Below are positions 31,946-42,164 of a stretch of DNA of 64,000 nucleotides, piece after piece. Position 1 is the stretch's first letter. Each line of letters begins with the position of its first letter. The position numbers were made by a program, and so were the translations under genes. The notes beneath the pieces are model-generated. The model did not search any database. It was not told the origin of the DNA and saw only the letters and a program-made list of their open reading frames with translations. Location of the stretch: assembly GCF_004364865.1 (NCBI RefSeq), contig NZ_SOAU01000001.1, positions 186,001 through 250,000 on the forward strand, given 5' to 3'. The DNA is from Ilumatobacter fluminis. Its GTDB lineage: Bacteria > Actinomycetota > Acidimicrobiia > Acidimicrobiales > Ilumatobacteraceae.

Positions 31946-34900
31946 CTACTTCTTCTTCCCCTTGCCGTTGCCGTTGCCCGGCTCGCCGTCGGTGCCGGCG
32001 CTCTGGTGGGGAACCTGGATGTTGCCGCCCTCGAGGTCGGGGGCGTTCGGGTGTGCGGCCCGGTCGAGCGTCATCTCCGGCACCAGCGAGCGGTCCTTGT
32101 TCCGCAGCTCGACCCACAGGTTGTCGTCTTCGGGTTCGCCTCGATCCTCGACGTAGAGCACGATCTGGTGGTTGCCCTCGGGCTCCGCGGCGTCGGCCGC
32201 TTGGTACGTCGCCTTCGCCGTGATCGACGCCCAACCGAACGGGGTGCCGTCGGCGTCGGCGAACGAGCCGATCGCCAGCGCCTCGATCGAGTTCGACTTG
32301 ATGCGCATGATCGAACCGTCCTCGAGGTGACGGATCATCAGCACGGTGCCCTGTGCGTTCGTGGCCTTGCGGTTGTACTTGAGCGTGAAACCGAAGTTGG
32401 TCCGGTCGCCGGCGTACCCCGTTGCCTCGTCGGACGTCCCGGGCCAGTAGAACCAGCCACCTCCGGTCGCGAAGCCGAGGCTCGGGTCGGACACGGTCAC
32501 CACGTCCTCACCGAAGCCGGTCCAGTATTCGCCGTACACCGTGACCTGAGCGTGGTACGTGTTGACCTCGACATCGTCGAAGTCGCACGTCACGATCAGG
32601 TGCTGGTCGTAGCCGTCGCCGACCGGATCGACCGACTCGTGTCGGCACTCGACCTCCGGTGACGCCGTCCCCGGACCCACCGCCGACAGCTTCATCCTCA
32701 CGATCGCCCGCTCGATGTCACCGGGGTGCGCTCCGAACTCGGCCAAGTCGGGGACGAGTTCGGAGATGTCGGCGCGCAGCGTGAACGCCGGGCTGTCGCC
32801 GCCCGGTGCGTCGACGCGGACGTCGATCGGGTTCGAGGTCGGGAAGTCGACCACGGCGTCCTCAGGGATCACGACCAGTTCGGTCGTCACCGACGTGGCG
32901 AGGGTGTCGTCGTCGACGACGGTCACCTCGATCTGGTACCTGCCGGCACCGAGGTCGACGATGCCGTTGACCTCCCACGTGCACTCCTGCCGGTCGCCAG
33001 CGACCGGAGCGCATCCGACGGTGTCGAGCCGGAGCCCGCCGAACGGCAGCGTCGCGGCGCTGTCGCCGTCCGGGGTGATCGTCGCCGAAGCCTGCAGTAC
33101 GTCGAGCGAGACGTCCGACGCCGTCACGGTCACGGTGCCGAGCTCGTCGCTGTACTGCACCGTCTGCGTGGCTCGGTCCCGATCGACGACCGGCGCCACG
33201 TCGTTCACCGTCTCGGCGGTGCCGCCGACTCCGACGTCGCCATCGGGGATGTCGGTGATCGTGACGGCGATGTCGTACACGTCGGCCGGGGTGCTCGTCG
33301 GATCGTCGTCGCGATAGGTGTGCGGCACGACGATCGCTCGGGTCGGGACCCCCGGCGTCACCGGGAGCTCGGCGTCGATGGTGAGATCGGCGTCGTCGAC
33401 CCCCAGGCCGTCGTCGGCACGATCGACCAGGATGCCGAGCCCGGTCACCGTCCAGATCTCGTCGATCGCCGTGTTGCCGTTGCGTGCGTCCCACGTGATC
33501 GCGAGCTGGTGGCTGTCGAGCGTGCCGGGGTCGTTCCACGAGAAGGTGTAGAGCTGCTCGACGCCCTCGTCGATCACGCCGCCCGGCACGATGCCGGTGA
33601 TCGTCGGGGCGACGTTGACGACCGGCAGGTCGTACGTTCCCGAACCCGTGCCGCCGTCCTTGTCGACGACCGTCACCTCGATGTCGGCCACCTCGTCGAG
33701 CGGATTCTGCAGGTACTGATGGGTGAACGTCGTCGAGGTGACGCCGGCGGCGAGGGAGTTGGTGTCGCTCGACCCGTCACCCCATTCGATCGTCACGTCG
33801 TGGGTGTCGAGCACGCCCGGATCGGTGAACGACACCTCGACCGACACCGAGTCGTTCTCGGCGATCGACGCCGGAGTCGGTACGACGGTGACACCGCTCG
33901 GATCGACGTTGAGCGCCGTCACGGCGACCGACAGGGTCTGACCGACGAACGGGTCGGTCATCGACACGGTCTTCGTCTCCGCCGCGCTCGGCGACGGGCC
34001 GTCGTCGGCGTAGGTGTGGCTCGTCGACGCCGACGTCGCGCCGATCGGCACGGTCAGTGAACCGGACGTGCCGTCACCCCACGTCACCGACACGGTGCGG
34101 GCCTCGGCGACGGGACGGTCGTAGGTCAGTGTGGCCGTGGCGACGTTGCCCTCGTGCACCACGTTCGGGCTGCCGCCCGGCTCGACCACCGTCAGGGCCG
34201 CCATCCGGGCCGGGACGGTCACGCCCGGACGGACGATCTCGTTCCCGAAGAAGGCAGCGAGTTGTCCGGCCGACCAGCAGGTCGACGGCGTGGTGCCGCC
34301 GAGTGCGTCGATCACCGACGTTGCGAGGTTGGAGGCGTTCTTGGCGAACACGTCACCGTTGACGCCGAAGTCCCACTGCACGCTGGCGCCGACGTCCTGG
34401 CTGAACAGTACGACGAACAGGCCGAGTTGTATCTCGTTCGTGTAGCCCGAACCGAGGTCGCCGAGTGTGCCGGCGCGCCAGTCGAACGAGGCGCACTCGA
34501 GTCTGAACAGGTCACCGCTCAGCACGAGCGACGAGAGGTCGTTCGCGAGTTCGGTCGCGTCGATCGCGAGGTCGATGCCGGCGATCACCGAGTCGATGAT
34601 CGGATCGATGATGTAGCGGTCGAGGATTTGATCGAGTGTGCAGGTGCTGCCGAGCCCGAGGGTGCTGCACAGACCCGGGATGTAGAAGGGCTCGTGCAGG
34701 AAGCAGAAGCCGTTCGGATAGCCCGATGCACTCGTCTTCGTCTTGCCGCTCGGGCCGTAGCCCCATTGCGGCCATCCACAGACCCAGTCGCCGTCGATGT
34801 TCTTCGTCTCGATCCCCGGCAACCCGAAGTACGTACCGTTCAGCAGGAAGCTCAGCCGGGCGTTGACCTCGGAGTCGCTGGCGCCGTCGAGCATGTCGTC

Positions 34901-37900
34901 GATGACGTCGATGATCGTGTCGATGTTCGAGTCGGCGTCGTACTCCCTGAGGAGCCGCTTCGCCTTCGAGAACTGGTTGTTCCGCAGCGCCGATGCGATG
35001 TTCTGGATGTCGCGCAGCCCATCGGTGAGCTCGGCCAGATCGGAGCTGACGGTCGACTGCAGGTCGGAGGCGAAGTCGAGTTCGGGAGCGACCTCACTGT
35101 TCGCCAACTCGACATGCAGTGCGAAGTTGTTGTCCGGGATCGTGCCGTCACCGAACAGGTCGGTCAAGCCGGCGGTGTTCGCGGTGAACTGGCCGGCGAC
35201 GAGCATCTTGTAGTTCATGGCCGGGAGCGCGGACGTGACCTGTCCGTACAGCTTCACGTCGGCGCCCGACAGCGTCGCCGTCAGCTTGGCGTTGAAGTCG
35301 CCGTTGGCCCACGCGTCGCAGTAGGCGCCGAGCGAACAACCGCTGCTCGACTCGGTTCCGCCGAGCGCCGCGCCGCCGTAGAAGTGGATGAACGCGCCGC
35401 CGGTGGTGACCTCGAACCGGAGCGAAACGCCGCGTCCGTCCTCGCCGGTCTCGCCGACGGCGGGAGCCAGCACGTGGACCGGGCCGGCGTCGAACGCAGC
35501 GATGAACGCGTCGCCGACGAGGCCTCGATCGTTGACCGCCAGCCGGATGCCGGCGACACAGCCGGCTTCGATGTCGTCCTGGTCGCATGCAGCCGTCGGC
35601 GCGGGTGACAGTTGACCGAACGTGGCCGACGTCGGGTTGGCGTCACAGCTGAACAGCGGCAGATCCGACGGCCCAGGGTCGTCGCTGATGTAGAGGTCGC
35701 CGCTCAGGACGAAGCCCGCCTGGATGCAGAGCGGTTGGATGTCGTCGGTGCCGATGTTGATCGCGGCGTTCCGCAACGACACGCCGGGCAGTTCGATGCC
35801 GTCGGGGACGTCCTGGCCGGACACCCACTCGTAGATCTCGACCATGTTGTCGAGCGACACCTGTGCGACGTTCAGCCGCATGCCGTTGAACTCGACGAGG
35901 TTGGGCAGGAAGCCGAGTTCGAGCGCAGCGCTGAACGGGATGTTCGGCGTCGTCTCGATCGATCCGCTGAAGGCGCCTCCCAGGGTCACCGAGGTGCCGG
36001 ACGAGCCGGACTCGATGCCGAGGGTCGCGGTGACCTGGCCGATCGCGAACTTGTCGAAGCCCATCGGGCGCCAGCCGTCCGGGTTCGGGTCACCCGACTC
36101 CAGGATCGACTGCGCATCGCCGATCAGGTCGACGGCGACGCCGTCCGGCCCTGCCTCGATCGATGCGCTCACCAGCAGACGCAACAGGTCGTTGCAGTAC
36201 GTCTCGCCGGCGGTGAAGCCGCCCGTGCCGTCGCGTTCCACCTTCTTCACGCCGCCGCGGGCGCAGTCGGCGGCGCCGGCGGGAGCGAGCGTGTTGGCGG
36301 CGATCGCGCCACTGTTCCCGGCGAACATCGCTGCGGCCTGATCGCCCGACAGGCCCTGCTTCACGGCCACGTCCATCGTGCCGAGCATGCCGAGTTGGAA
36401 GCCGGACAGGCCGCTCGTCATCGACAGGCCGAGCGAAGCATCGTGCAGCCATGTGGGGCGGTCGGCGACCGACGCATCGAGGAGGCTCACCCCGAGGGTG
36501 AGGCCGACATCGGTCATCGACGAGCCGGGGATCGGGATCGTGCCGGTGATCGTGACCCTCGAATCGAAGCCGATCGCGCCGAGCAACCCCAGCGCGTCGG
36601 CACACGCCTGGGAGCCCGGATCGCTCGTGCAGGCCGACGTGTCGGACTGCGCGCCGATCGGGTGCGGCATGACGAAGGAGCCGGCCGTCGTCAGCCCCTG
36701 CGGCACGATGAACGAGGTCGCCGGCTGATAGTCGGTCCGGAACGAGCAGATCGTGCACGAACCGGTGAGCGAGGTGCTGTCGGTCAGCGCCTCGTTGCTG
36801 CCGTCGTACCCCCACAGCGGCATGAGCCACTGGGCGACGTTCGTCGTGACCGTCTGCCGGGTGTTGAGTGTCGGGCACGGGTCGGCCGACACGCTGCAGG
36901 GGTCGCCACCGATCCGTGCGCGATCGGTCGAGAAGACGACGCCGAACCCGACGGTGGGATCGTCGGCGTCGTACACCGCCACGTCGAAGGCGGCGTCGAG
37001 ACCGGGAACGATGTCGGACAGCATGATGTCGTCGCCCGCGGCACCGTCGCCGCCGATCGGGCGCTCGGACGGGCTCACACCGACCATCGCCGAGGGCGTC
37101 GTGCCGAGGTCGGCGAACACCATGAGGCTCGCCAGCACCGTCGCGTCGCCGTCGAACACGGAGGTTTCGAGCTTGCCGGTCGCGCCGACTCGGAACACGT
37201 CGGCGGCGATCGAGATCGAGACGACCGGGTTCGAGATCGACGTCGTTCGGAACGAGGGTGGGATGTCGCCGGAGTTCAACAGCGAGCTGCCGAACATGGT
37301 CTCCAGCCCGGCGACGTCGAGGTCGGGGAACGTCGCCGTCAACCCCACTGCCGGGGCGCCGTCGCTGAGCGACGGCGTGATCGCGAACGTGACACTGTCC
37401 CCGTCGACGGTCGCGGTGCCGGTCAGTGCAGCACTGAAGTTGGTGCCGTTCTTCGTGAACTGTGCGGCGACGTCGATGTCGATCGACGTGTTCGGCACGG
37501 TGAAGGTGTCGATCGTGCCGCCGACCCGGATGATCGACGGCGTCACCGTCTCACCGAGGTTCTGCGACACGTACAGGTCGGGGCCGAACCCGACCGGTGT
37601 CTCGAACACGTGCGGCACGGTCGCGTCCCAGCTCGAGCCGGCTCCGCTCACCTGCACGTTCTCGGACGCCTGGTTGTAGTTGACGTCGAACGTCCAGTCG
37701 GCGCTGCCGCTCGACAGCGCGAGCGTGACCGGGTCGGACGTCCACGACGGCCCGGTCGCCGTGGCGGTCACGTCGAGGTCGAGCGCGGCGAGCACGGCAC
37801 GCCCGACCGACCCGGCGTGCTGGCCAGTCAGGTCGCTGACCGACGCAGCGACCACGCCTCGCACGGCCATGCCGGTCTGGCCGTCGGCGCCGACGATGTC

Positions 37901-38596
37901 GACGATCTCGTCCCATCCTGCTCCGGCGTCGAAGTCGCCCGCGATCGACACGGCGCCGCCACTCGTATCGGCCAGCGGCGCCGGAACGGTCGCCTCGCCG
38001 AGTGCCTCCGCGACGAAGTCGGCTGACTCGCCCGGGAGGGCGTCGATGTCGCCGGCGCCGTCGAACGCGACGACGCCGATCGTGTCGGCGACCAGATCGG
38101 CGACGCCGGCCTTGCCGTCGACGAGCGGCAGCAGTTCGCCGAGCGTGGCTCGGTCGGCGGGGTCACTCACGTGCATGGCGACCACCAGTGCCGCTGCGTC
38201 ACCGGGCGTCGCCGCCTCGGCGTGCACCACGATGTCGACGGCGAGCCCGGACGTGCCGGGCAGGGTCGCGTTGGCGGCGACCGTGAAGGCGTCGTCGGTC
38301 ACGAGCACGGCCGACCCGACGGCCTCGAGGCTGATGCCGGTGAACGCACTCGAGTCGAACGCGTCGACGAAGTCGGTGCCGGTTCCGTAGCTGTTGCCGT
38401 CGACGTCGATCTCGTCGAGCAACGCCTCCACCGAGGTGTCGGCGGCGAGCGGCACCTGGCCGGTGCCCAACGTCGGGAGCGCGGCGCTCCGCCCGCCCGA
38501 GGTGAGTACCGCGACCAAGATCGCCGCCAACGGCAGCACGAACAGCCCCGTCCGCCACCACTGCCCCGAACGTCGTCCGCTCCGTCCGTCTCCCAT
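31946..38596 (-). CDS. Giant secreted protein with PKD-like domains and a C-terminal post-COAP-type domain
   Basis: The protein has 2216 residues. A signal anchor lies at about 14-32. The first about 1450 residues are beta-rich and contain repeated motifs of the type VTATGPSW; I recognise no catalytic site. From about 1470 to 2000 come PKD/Ig-like domains (VTWGDGTSGSL, IEWGDGSSDT, both with WGDG). The C-terminus at about 2035-2150 has FATGGGWFYWPGTSD and NFGFTLKYNRKATNAQGTV, a domain I have seen at the ends of actinobacterial surface proteins. It ends GNGNGKGKKK. AAAGGGG lies 6 nt before the ATG. It is probably secreted and not anchored. Confidence 0.85.
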   Translation of the reverse strand: MGDGRSGRRSGQWWRTGLFVLPLAAILVAVLTSGGRSAALPTLGTGQVPLAADTSVEALLDEIDVDGNSYGTGTDFVDAFDSSAFTGISLEAVGSAVLVTDDAFTVAANATLPGTSGLAVDIVVHAEAATPGDAAALVVAMHVSDPADRATLGELLPLVDGKAGVADLVADTIGVVAFDGAGDIDALPGESADFVAEALGEATVPAPLADTSGGAVSIAGDFDAGAGWDEIVDIVGADGQTGMAVRGVVAASVSDLTGQHAGSVGRAVLAALDLDVTATATGPSWTSDPVTLALSSGSADWTFDVNYNQASENVQVSGAGSSWDATVPHVFETPVGFGPDLYVSQNLGETVTPSIIRVGGTIDTFTVPNTSIDIDVAAQFTKNGTNFSAALTGTATVDGDSVTFAITPSLSDGAPAVGLTATFPDLDVAGLETMFGSSLLNSGDIPPSFRTTSISNPVVSISIAADVFRVGATGKLETSVFDGDATVLASLMVFADLGTTPSAMVGVSPSERPIGGDGAAGDDIMLSDIVPGLDAAFDVAVYDADDPTVGFGVVFSTDRARIGGDPCSVSADPCPTLNTRQTVTTNVAQWLMPLWGYDGSNEALTDSTSLTGSCTICSFRTDYQPATSFIVPQGLTTAGSFVMPHPIGAQSDTSACTSDPGSQACADALGLLGAIGFDSRVTITGTIPIPGSSMTDVGLTLGVSLLDASVADRPTWLHDASLGLSMTSGLSGFQLGMLGTMDVAVKQGLSGDQAAAMFAGNSGAIAANTLAPAGAADCARGGVKKVERDGTGGFTAGETYCNDLLRLLVSASIEAGPDGVAVDLIGDAQSILESGDPNPDGWRPMGFDKFAIGQVTATLGIESGSSGTSVTLGGAFSGSIETTPNIPFSAALELGFLPNLVEFNGMRLNVAQVSLDNMVEIYEWVSGQDVPDGIELPGVSLRNAAINIGTDDIQPLCIQAGFVLSGDLYISDDPGPSDLPLFSCDANPTSATFGQLSPAPTAACDQDDIEAGCVAGIRLAVNDRGLVGDAFIAAFDAGPVHVLAPAVGETGEDGRGVSLRFEVTTGGAFIHFYGGAALGGTESSSGCSLGAYCDAWANGDFNAKLTATLSGADVKLYGQVTSALPAMNYKMLVAGQFTANTAGLTDLFGDGTIPDNNFALHVELANSEVAPELDFASDLQSTVSSDLAELTDGLRDIQNIASALRNNQFSKAKRLLREYDADSNIDTIIDVIDDMLDGASDSEVNARLSFLLNGTYFGLPGIETKNIDGDWVCGWPQWGYGPSGKTKTSASGYPNGFCFLHEPFYIPGLCSTLGLGSTCTLDQILDRYIIDPIIDSVIAGIDLAIDATELANDLSSLVLSGDLFRLECASFDWRAGTLGDLGSGYTNEIQLGLFVVLFSQDVGASVQWDFGVNGDVFAKNASNLATSVIDALGGTTPSTCWSAGQLAAFFGNEIVRPGVTVPARMAALTVVEPGGSPNVVHEGNVATATLTYDRPVAEARTVSVTWGDGTSGSLTVPIGATSASTSHTYADDGPSPSAAETKTVSMTDPFVGQTLSVAVTALNVDPSGVTVVPTPASIAENDSVSVEVSFTDPGVLDTHDVTIEWGDGSSDTNSLAAGVTSTTFTHQYLQNPLDEVADIEVTVVDKDGGTGSGTYDLPVVNVAPTITGIVPGGVIDEGVEQLYTFSWNDPGTLDSHQLAITWDARNGNTAIDEIWTVTGLGILVDRADDGLGVDDADLTIDAELPVTPGVPTRAIVVPHTYRDDDPTSTPADVYDIAVTITDIPDGDVGVGGTAETVNDVAPVVDRDRATQTVQYSDELGTVTVTASDVSLDVLQASATITPDGDSAATLPFGGLRLDTVGCAPVAGDRQECTWEVNGIVDLGAGRYQIEVTVVDDDTLATSVTTELVVIPEDAVVDFPTSNPIDVRVDAPGGDSPAFTLRADISELVPDLAEFGAHPGDIERAIVRMKLSAVGPGTASPEVECRHESVDPVGDGYDQHLIVTCDFDDVEVNTYHAQVTVYGEYWTGFGEDVVTVSDPSLGFATGGGWFYWPGTSDEATGYAGDRTNFGFTLKYNRKATNAQGTVLMIRHLEDGSIMRIKSNSIEALAIGSFADADGTPFGWASITAKATYQAADAAEPEGNHQIVLYVEDRGEPEDDNLWVELRNKDRSLVPEMTLDRAAHPNAPDLEGGNIQVPHQSAGTDGEPGNGNGKGKKK

Positions 38597-38638
38597 TGCG
38601 CGCCCCTTTCGGCCCGTGTCCGCCTGTCCCTGGCGAGC

Positions 38639-38644
38639 ACAGTA
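38639..38644 (-). promoter_or_regulatory. TACTGT -10 box of the giant secreted protein gene
   Basis: Minus-strand box about 43 nt before the start, leaving room for the ribosome site. Confidence 0.4.
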
Positions 38645-38668
38645 CGAACGCCGCTGCGTACGGTCATC

Positions 38669-38682
38669 CGTAACGAGTTACG
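38669..38682. promoter_or_regulatory. CGTAAC-GA-GTTACG palindrome between divergent genes
   Basis: A 6-2-6 palindrome placed just upstream of the expected -35 of the giant secreted gene and about 55 bp before the -10 of the LAL regulator gene; a candidate site for that regulator. Confidence 0.45.
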
Positions 38683-38735
38683 TAGACGCGAGCGTCACGA
38701 TTCCCGTCGACGACGAGGTGCTCGACCGAGATCAC

Positions 38736-38741
38736 TAGATT
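38736..38741 (+). promoter_or_regulatory. TAGATT -10 box of the LAL regulator gene
   Basis: Ends 6 nt before the GTG at 38748. Confidence 0.45.
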
Positions 38742-38747
38742 TGTCCT

Positions 38748-41333
38748 GTGCTTGTGGGGAGGTCCGAGGCGGTCGGGATGGCGCACGTCGTCGTCGACGA
38801 CCCCGATCGGTCGGGCGTGCTCATCACCGGTGGCGCCGGTGTCGGCAAGAGCTACCTCGCCCGCCACCTCGTCGACGAACACGAACGCGCCGGTGGAGCC
38901 GCACGCCGCGTCTACGCCTCGACCTTCAGTGGAGAGTTACCACTCGGGGCCGTTGCCGCCGGGTTCTCACCGTCCGACGCCTACACCGGTGTCGCCCCGA
39001 CGCTCACCATCAAGCGTGCGCTCGAAGCCGAGGCCGGGCCGACCATGATCCTCGTCGACGACATCGACCAGCTCGACGACGCCAGTGCCGCAGTGCTCGT
39101 CGAGGTCGCCGACGCCGGGCTCGCCAGCCTCGTCCTGACCGCCCGATCCGGCGCGCGTGTGCCGCCACCGATCGAACGAGCACTCGTCGCGGAATCCATC
39201 GTGGCGATCGAGTGCCCCGATCTCGACGAGGCGGCCACCGCCGAACTCGTCAGGGTCCGACTCGGCGCCGAGGTGGCACCGGCCACGGCCCGGACGGTCT
39301 ACGAGGTGACCTGCGGCAATCCGCTGTACGTGCGTGAGCTGCTCGAAGCGGCTCGCAGCGACGGGATGCTCCGTGCCGGCCCGACCGGAACCGAGCTGAC
39401 GGGGATCCCCGGGGCGTCGACGCGGCTGGTCGACCTGCTCGAGCGGCGACTGCGGTCGTTGTCGCCCCCGGAGCGCGACGCACTCCGCTACATCGCCGTC
39501 GTCGGCCCGATCAGTCACGGCGTCCTGCTCAGCTTCGTCGAGCCCGAGCTGCTCGAGTCGCTCGAAGAACGCGGGTTGGTCTCGACCGTGCTCGACGGCC
39601 GCCGGCTGATGATCGGCACCGCCCACCCACTCCACGGGGAGATCCTGCGAGCGATCGAATCGCCGTTGGGTGTGCGCACGATCCGGTCCCGAGTCGCTGA
39701 GCGAGTCGTCGCTCTCGGCATGCGACGAGGCGACGATCGGTTCCGGCTCGCCACGTGGTCGCTCGACGGCATCGTCGCCGTCGCCCCCGAGGTGCTGACC
39801 GAAGCGACCCTCATGGCGAAGACGGCCAACGACTTCGAACTCGGGCCCCGCCTCGCGAGCGCCGCCGTTGACGCCGAGCCCAACGTCGCGAACATCCGGA
39901 ACCTCGCCCACCTCCAGTACCACGCCGGTCGATGGGACGAGCTGCGAGCCACGCTCGACGACTGGCACGCGGTCGTGGACAGCGACCGCGATCGCGCCGA
40001 GTTCGAGGAGCTGCGCGTGACCGGCTGGTACTGGCACGGCGCCGACGACGCACCACTGCTCGAGCTGGCGGCGACCCTCGACTCGTGGCCGGAAGGCGAG
40101 GTGCGCGACGAACTCGGTGCATCGGTTGCGTCACTGCTCATCACCCACGGCCGGATCACCGACGCCGTCGATCTCGCCGAGCGGTTGCGTGACCTCCCGC
40201 CCGGCGTCGCCGCCGTTCGCGTCGCGATGACGCTCGGGCACGGGTGGCGGTCACAAGGGAAGCCGCTCGCCGCCGCCCGCCTCGTCGCGGACGCACTCGA
40301 CTTCTACCGATCGTTCGGGCCCGACGTGTTCGCTCTGTCCGACTCCGTGATGGCCGGCGTCCGGATCCAAGCGCTCGCCGACGCCGGAGAGTTCGCCGAA
40401 GTCGACCGCATCGTGGCCGAGTCGGCCGACCGCTGGAGCGACTCGGGCGATGCCTCCAACGTCGCACTCGCAAAGTTGGCGCACGGGTGGTCCTGGTATC
40501 TGCGCGGCGAGTACGACCGTGCCGAACAACTCGCCGCCGAGGCCGAGACGGCGTTCGCCACGGTCCACCACAGCGGCATGATCCGCTGGGCGATCATCCT
40601 GCAGGCCCTCGCGGCGTCACAGCGGCACGACCCGAACGACGCCGCGAAGTTGCTGTCGCTGATCGACAGTCGCCCGGACCATCCGGCGCGGATCTTCGAC
40701 CCGTACCTGGCGCGAGCACGCGGCTGGGTCGCACACCGCAAGGGATTCCCCGACGACGCGCGTGCGGCGTTCGTCGCCGGGTTCGACGCGGCGACCGACG
40801 GCGGCAGCGTGATCGCAGCTCTCGGATGTGCGCACGACCTGTGCCGGATCGGTCGCGCCGACACCGCAGCCGAGCTGCTCGCCCAGCTCGACCTGACCGA
40901 GCTCGAGGGGCGCTATCCGCAGTGCCAGCAGCGCCACATCGGGGCAGCCGTCGACGGTGACGTCGATGCCCTCACCGACGTCGTCGACCAGTTCGTGTCA
41001 CTCGGCGCGCCTCACCTCGCCGCGGAGGCGGCGACCGATGCGGCACGGTCGCCGGCCGCGACGGCGCGCGACCGACGACGGTTGCTGCAACGCGCGGCCG
41101 AGGTGTCGACCGGCGACAGTGGTGGGGTCGACCAACTGGCAGCACAGGTCGGACTGACCCGCCGCGAGCACGACGTCGTGGCCCTCGCCGCCCTGGGTCT
41201 CACGAGCCGTGAGGCGGCCGACCGGCTCAGCATCTCGCGCCGAACCGTCGAGACGCATCTCGGCAACGCCTACCAGAAGCTCGGCGTCAACGACCGACTC
41301 GGTCTGCTCGAGCGTCTCCGGCCGAGCACCTGA
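38748..41333 (+). CDS. LuxR-family LAL (MalT-like) transcriptional regulator
   Basis: The protein has 861 residues. An AAA/STAND ATPase at the N-terminus has Walker A TGGAGVGKSYLA (about 27-38) and Walker B MILVDDIDQLDD (about 98-110). A long helical TPR-like middle follows. The C-terminal LuxR helix-turn-helix is LTRREHDVVALAALGLTSRE followed by AADRLSISRRTVETHLGNAY. LAL regulators are ATP-gated activators. The gene diverges from the giant secreted protein, which is the most likely target. The GTG at 38748 is leaderless; a GTG two codons later is possible. Confidence 0.92.
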   Translation: MLVGRSEAVGMAHVVVDDPDRSGVLITGGAGVGKSYLARHLVDEHERAGGAARRVYASTFSGELPLGAVAAGFSPSDAYTGVAPTLTIKRALEAEAGPTMILVDDIDQLDDASAAVLVEVADAGLASLVLTARSGARVPPPIERALVAESIVAIECPDLDEAATAELVRVRLGAEVAPATARTVYEVTCGNPLYVRELLEAARSDGMLRAGPTGTELTGIPGASTRLVDLLERRLRSLSPPERDALRYIAVVGPISHGVLLSFVEPELLESLEERGLVSTVLDGRRLMIGTAHPLHGEILRAIESPLGVRTIRSRVAERVVALGMRRGDDRFRLATWSLDGIVAVAPEVLTEATLMAKTANDFELGPRLASAAVDAEPNVANIRNLAHLQYHAGRWDELRATLDDWHAVVDSDRDRAEFEELRVTGWYWHGADDAPLLELAATLDSWPEGEVRDELGASVASLLITHGRITDAVDLAERLRDLPPGVAAVRVAMTLGHGWRSQGKPLAAARLVADALDFYRSFGPDVFALSDSVMAGVRIQALADAGEFAEVDRIVAESADRWSDSGDASNVALAKLAHGWSWYLRGEYDRAEQLAAEAETAFATVHHSGMIRWAIILQALAASQRHDPNDAAKLLSLIDSRPDHPARIFDPYLARARGWVAHRKGFPDDARAAFVAGFDAATDGGSVIAALGCAHDLCRIGRADTAAELLAQLDLTELEGRYPQCQQRHIGAAVDGDVDALTDVVDQFVSLGAPHLAAEAATDAARSPAATARDRRRLLQRAAEVSTGDSGGVDQLAAQVGLTRREHDVVALAALGLTSREAADRLSISRRTVETHLGNAYQKLGVNDRLGLLERLRPST

Positions 41334-41365
41334 CCCGTCAGCATCGCCCATCGTCGGTCGGTCAT

Positions 41366-41407
41366 CTGCCGGAGGTGGTCGGCGCACTGCCGGCGGTGGT
41401 CGGCGCA
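41366..41407 (+). repeat. Two tandem 21-nt repeats
   Basis: Units 41366-41386 and 41387-41407 read CTGCCGG-A/C-GGTGGTCGGCGCA with one mismatch, in the gap after the LAL gene. A third, weaker copy (GGCCGGTTGGTGGCAGG) follows. Function unknown. Confidence 0.6.
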
Positions 41408-41470
41408 ACGGCATGGCCGGTTGGTGGCAGGCCGGCGTCACGGCGCAACGACGGTGTCACACCCCCGTCG

Positions 41471-41476
41471 TACGCT
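41471..41476 (+). promoter_or_regulatory. TACGCT -10 box of the gene at 41524
   Basis: Lies 47 nt before the ATG; the leader carries the GGAGGG ribosome site. Preceded by CACACCCCCGTCG, like the box at 12886. Confidence 0.4.
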
Positions 41477-41523
41477 CGCGATCACCGACTTCCCCACTCC
41501 GACCGTCCCGGGGAGGGAACAAC

Positions 41524-42120
41524 ATGATCCGAGAACGACCACCGGCCCCGATGGCCGGACGCGTCGACGCACGCCTGCCGATCACGCCGGCGCTGGTCGC
41601 CGCTGCGGCCGGCGTCACCCTCGAGGTGGCGACGCGCCACCTCGCCGCCTGGTGCGACGCCGTCACGAATCGATGTGCGAACGGTGACGTGCTGATCTTC
41701 GATCAGGTCGTCGTCGGGCCGAACGCTCCGATCCTGCTCGAGGGGTGGCATGCCGTCCGCTCGGCGGCACGAGCCGAGGCGAGCGGGCTGTTCGACGAAC
41801 TCGAAGAGCGGTGGTACGACGTCCATGCCGAGCGGTGTGGCGACGACTGCGAGCACTCGTTCGAGCAACTCGACGTCACCGACTGGGCGCTGTGGTTGCT
41901 GCGATCCGGGTGGTGCGGTGAACGCTTCACCGACGGCCGACGCGTCGTGGCCCGAGCCGTCGTCGTCGACGCCGACAACGTGATGGACGTCGTGCGAGTC
42001 GAGCTGGCGATCGAGCGTCTGATGGCCGAGTTGGCCGACGCGATCACGGTCGGCGGCTGTCCCGTGGTCGACGCCCGCCTGCCGATCGTGCGCAGCGATG
42101 GCCTCCGATGGGCGGCGTGA
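41524..42120 (+). CDS. Hypothetical protein of 198 residues
   Basis: No family recognised. The protein is soluble and mixed alpha/beta, with two Trp-rich stretches (ERWYDVHAERCGDDCEHSFE and DWALWLLRSGWCGERFTDG) and several Cys (for example Cys in CGDDC) that could bind a metal. The ATG follows GGAGGG by 6 nt. It stands alone between the LAL regulator and the MazEF-like pair, same strand as both. Confidence 0.65.
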   Translation: MIRERPPAPMAGRVDARLPITPALVAAAAGVTLEVATRHLAAWCDAVTNRCANGDVLIFDQVVVGPNAPILLEGWHAVRSAARAEASGLFDELEERWYDVHAERCGDDCEHSFEQLDVTDWALWLLRSGWCGERFTDGRRVVARAVVVDADNVMDVVRVELAIERLMAELADAITVGGCPVVDARLPIVRSDGLRWAA

Positions 42121-42152
42121 TGCTGTCCGTCACCTGCGTGGTCATACCGAGT

Positions 42153-42158
42153 TATACT
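42153..42158 (+). promoter_or_regulatory. TATACT -10 box of the MazEF-like module
   Basis: Ends 6 nt before the GTG at 42165 and sits in GAGTTATACTC, a near-palindrome that could be the operator. Confidence 0.55.
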
Positions 42159-42164
42159 CGAACC

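Noticed and set aside
35612-38026. 804-codon plus-strand frame
   Set aside because: Antisense shadow of the giant secreted protein gene; high-GC third positions keep the opposite frame open.
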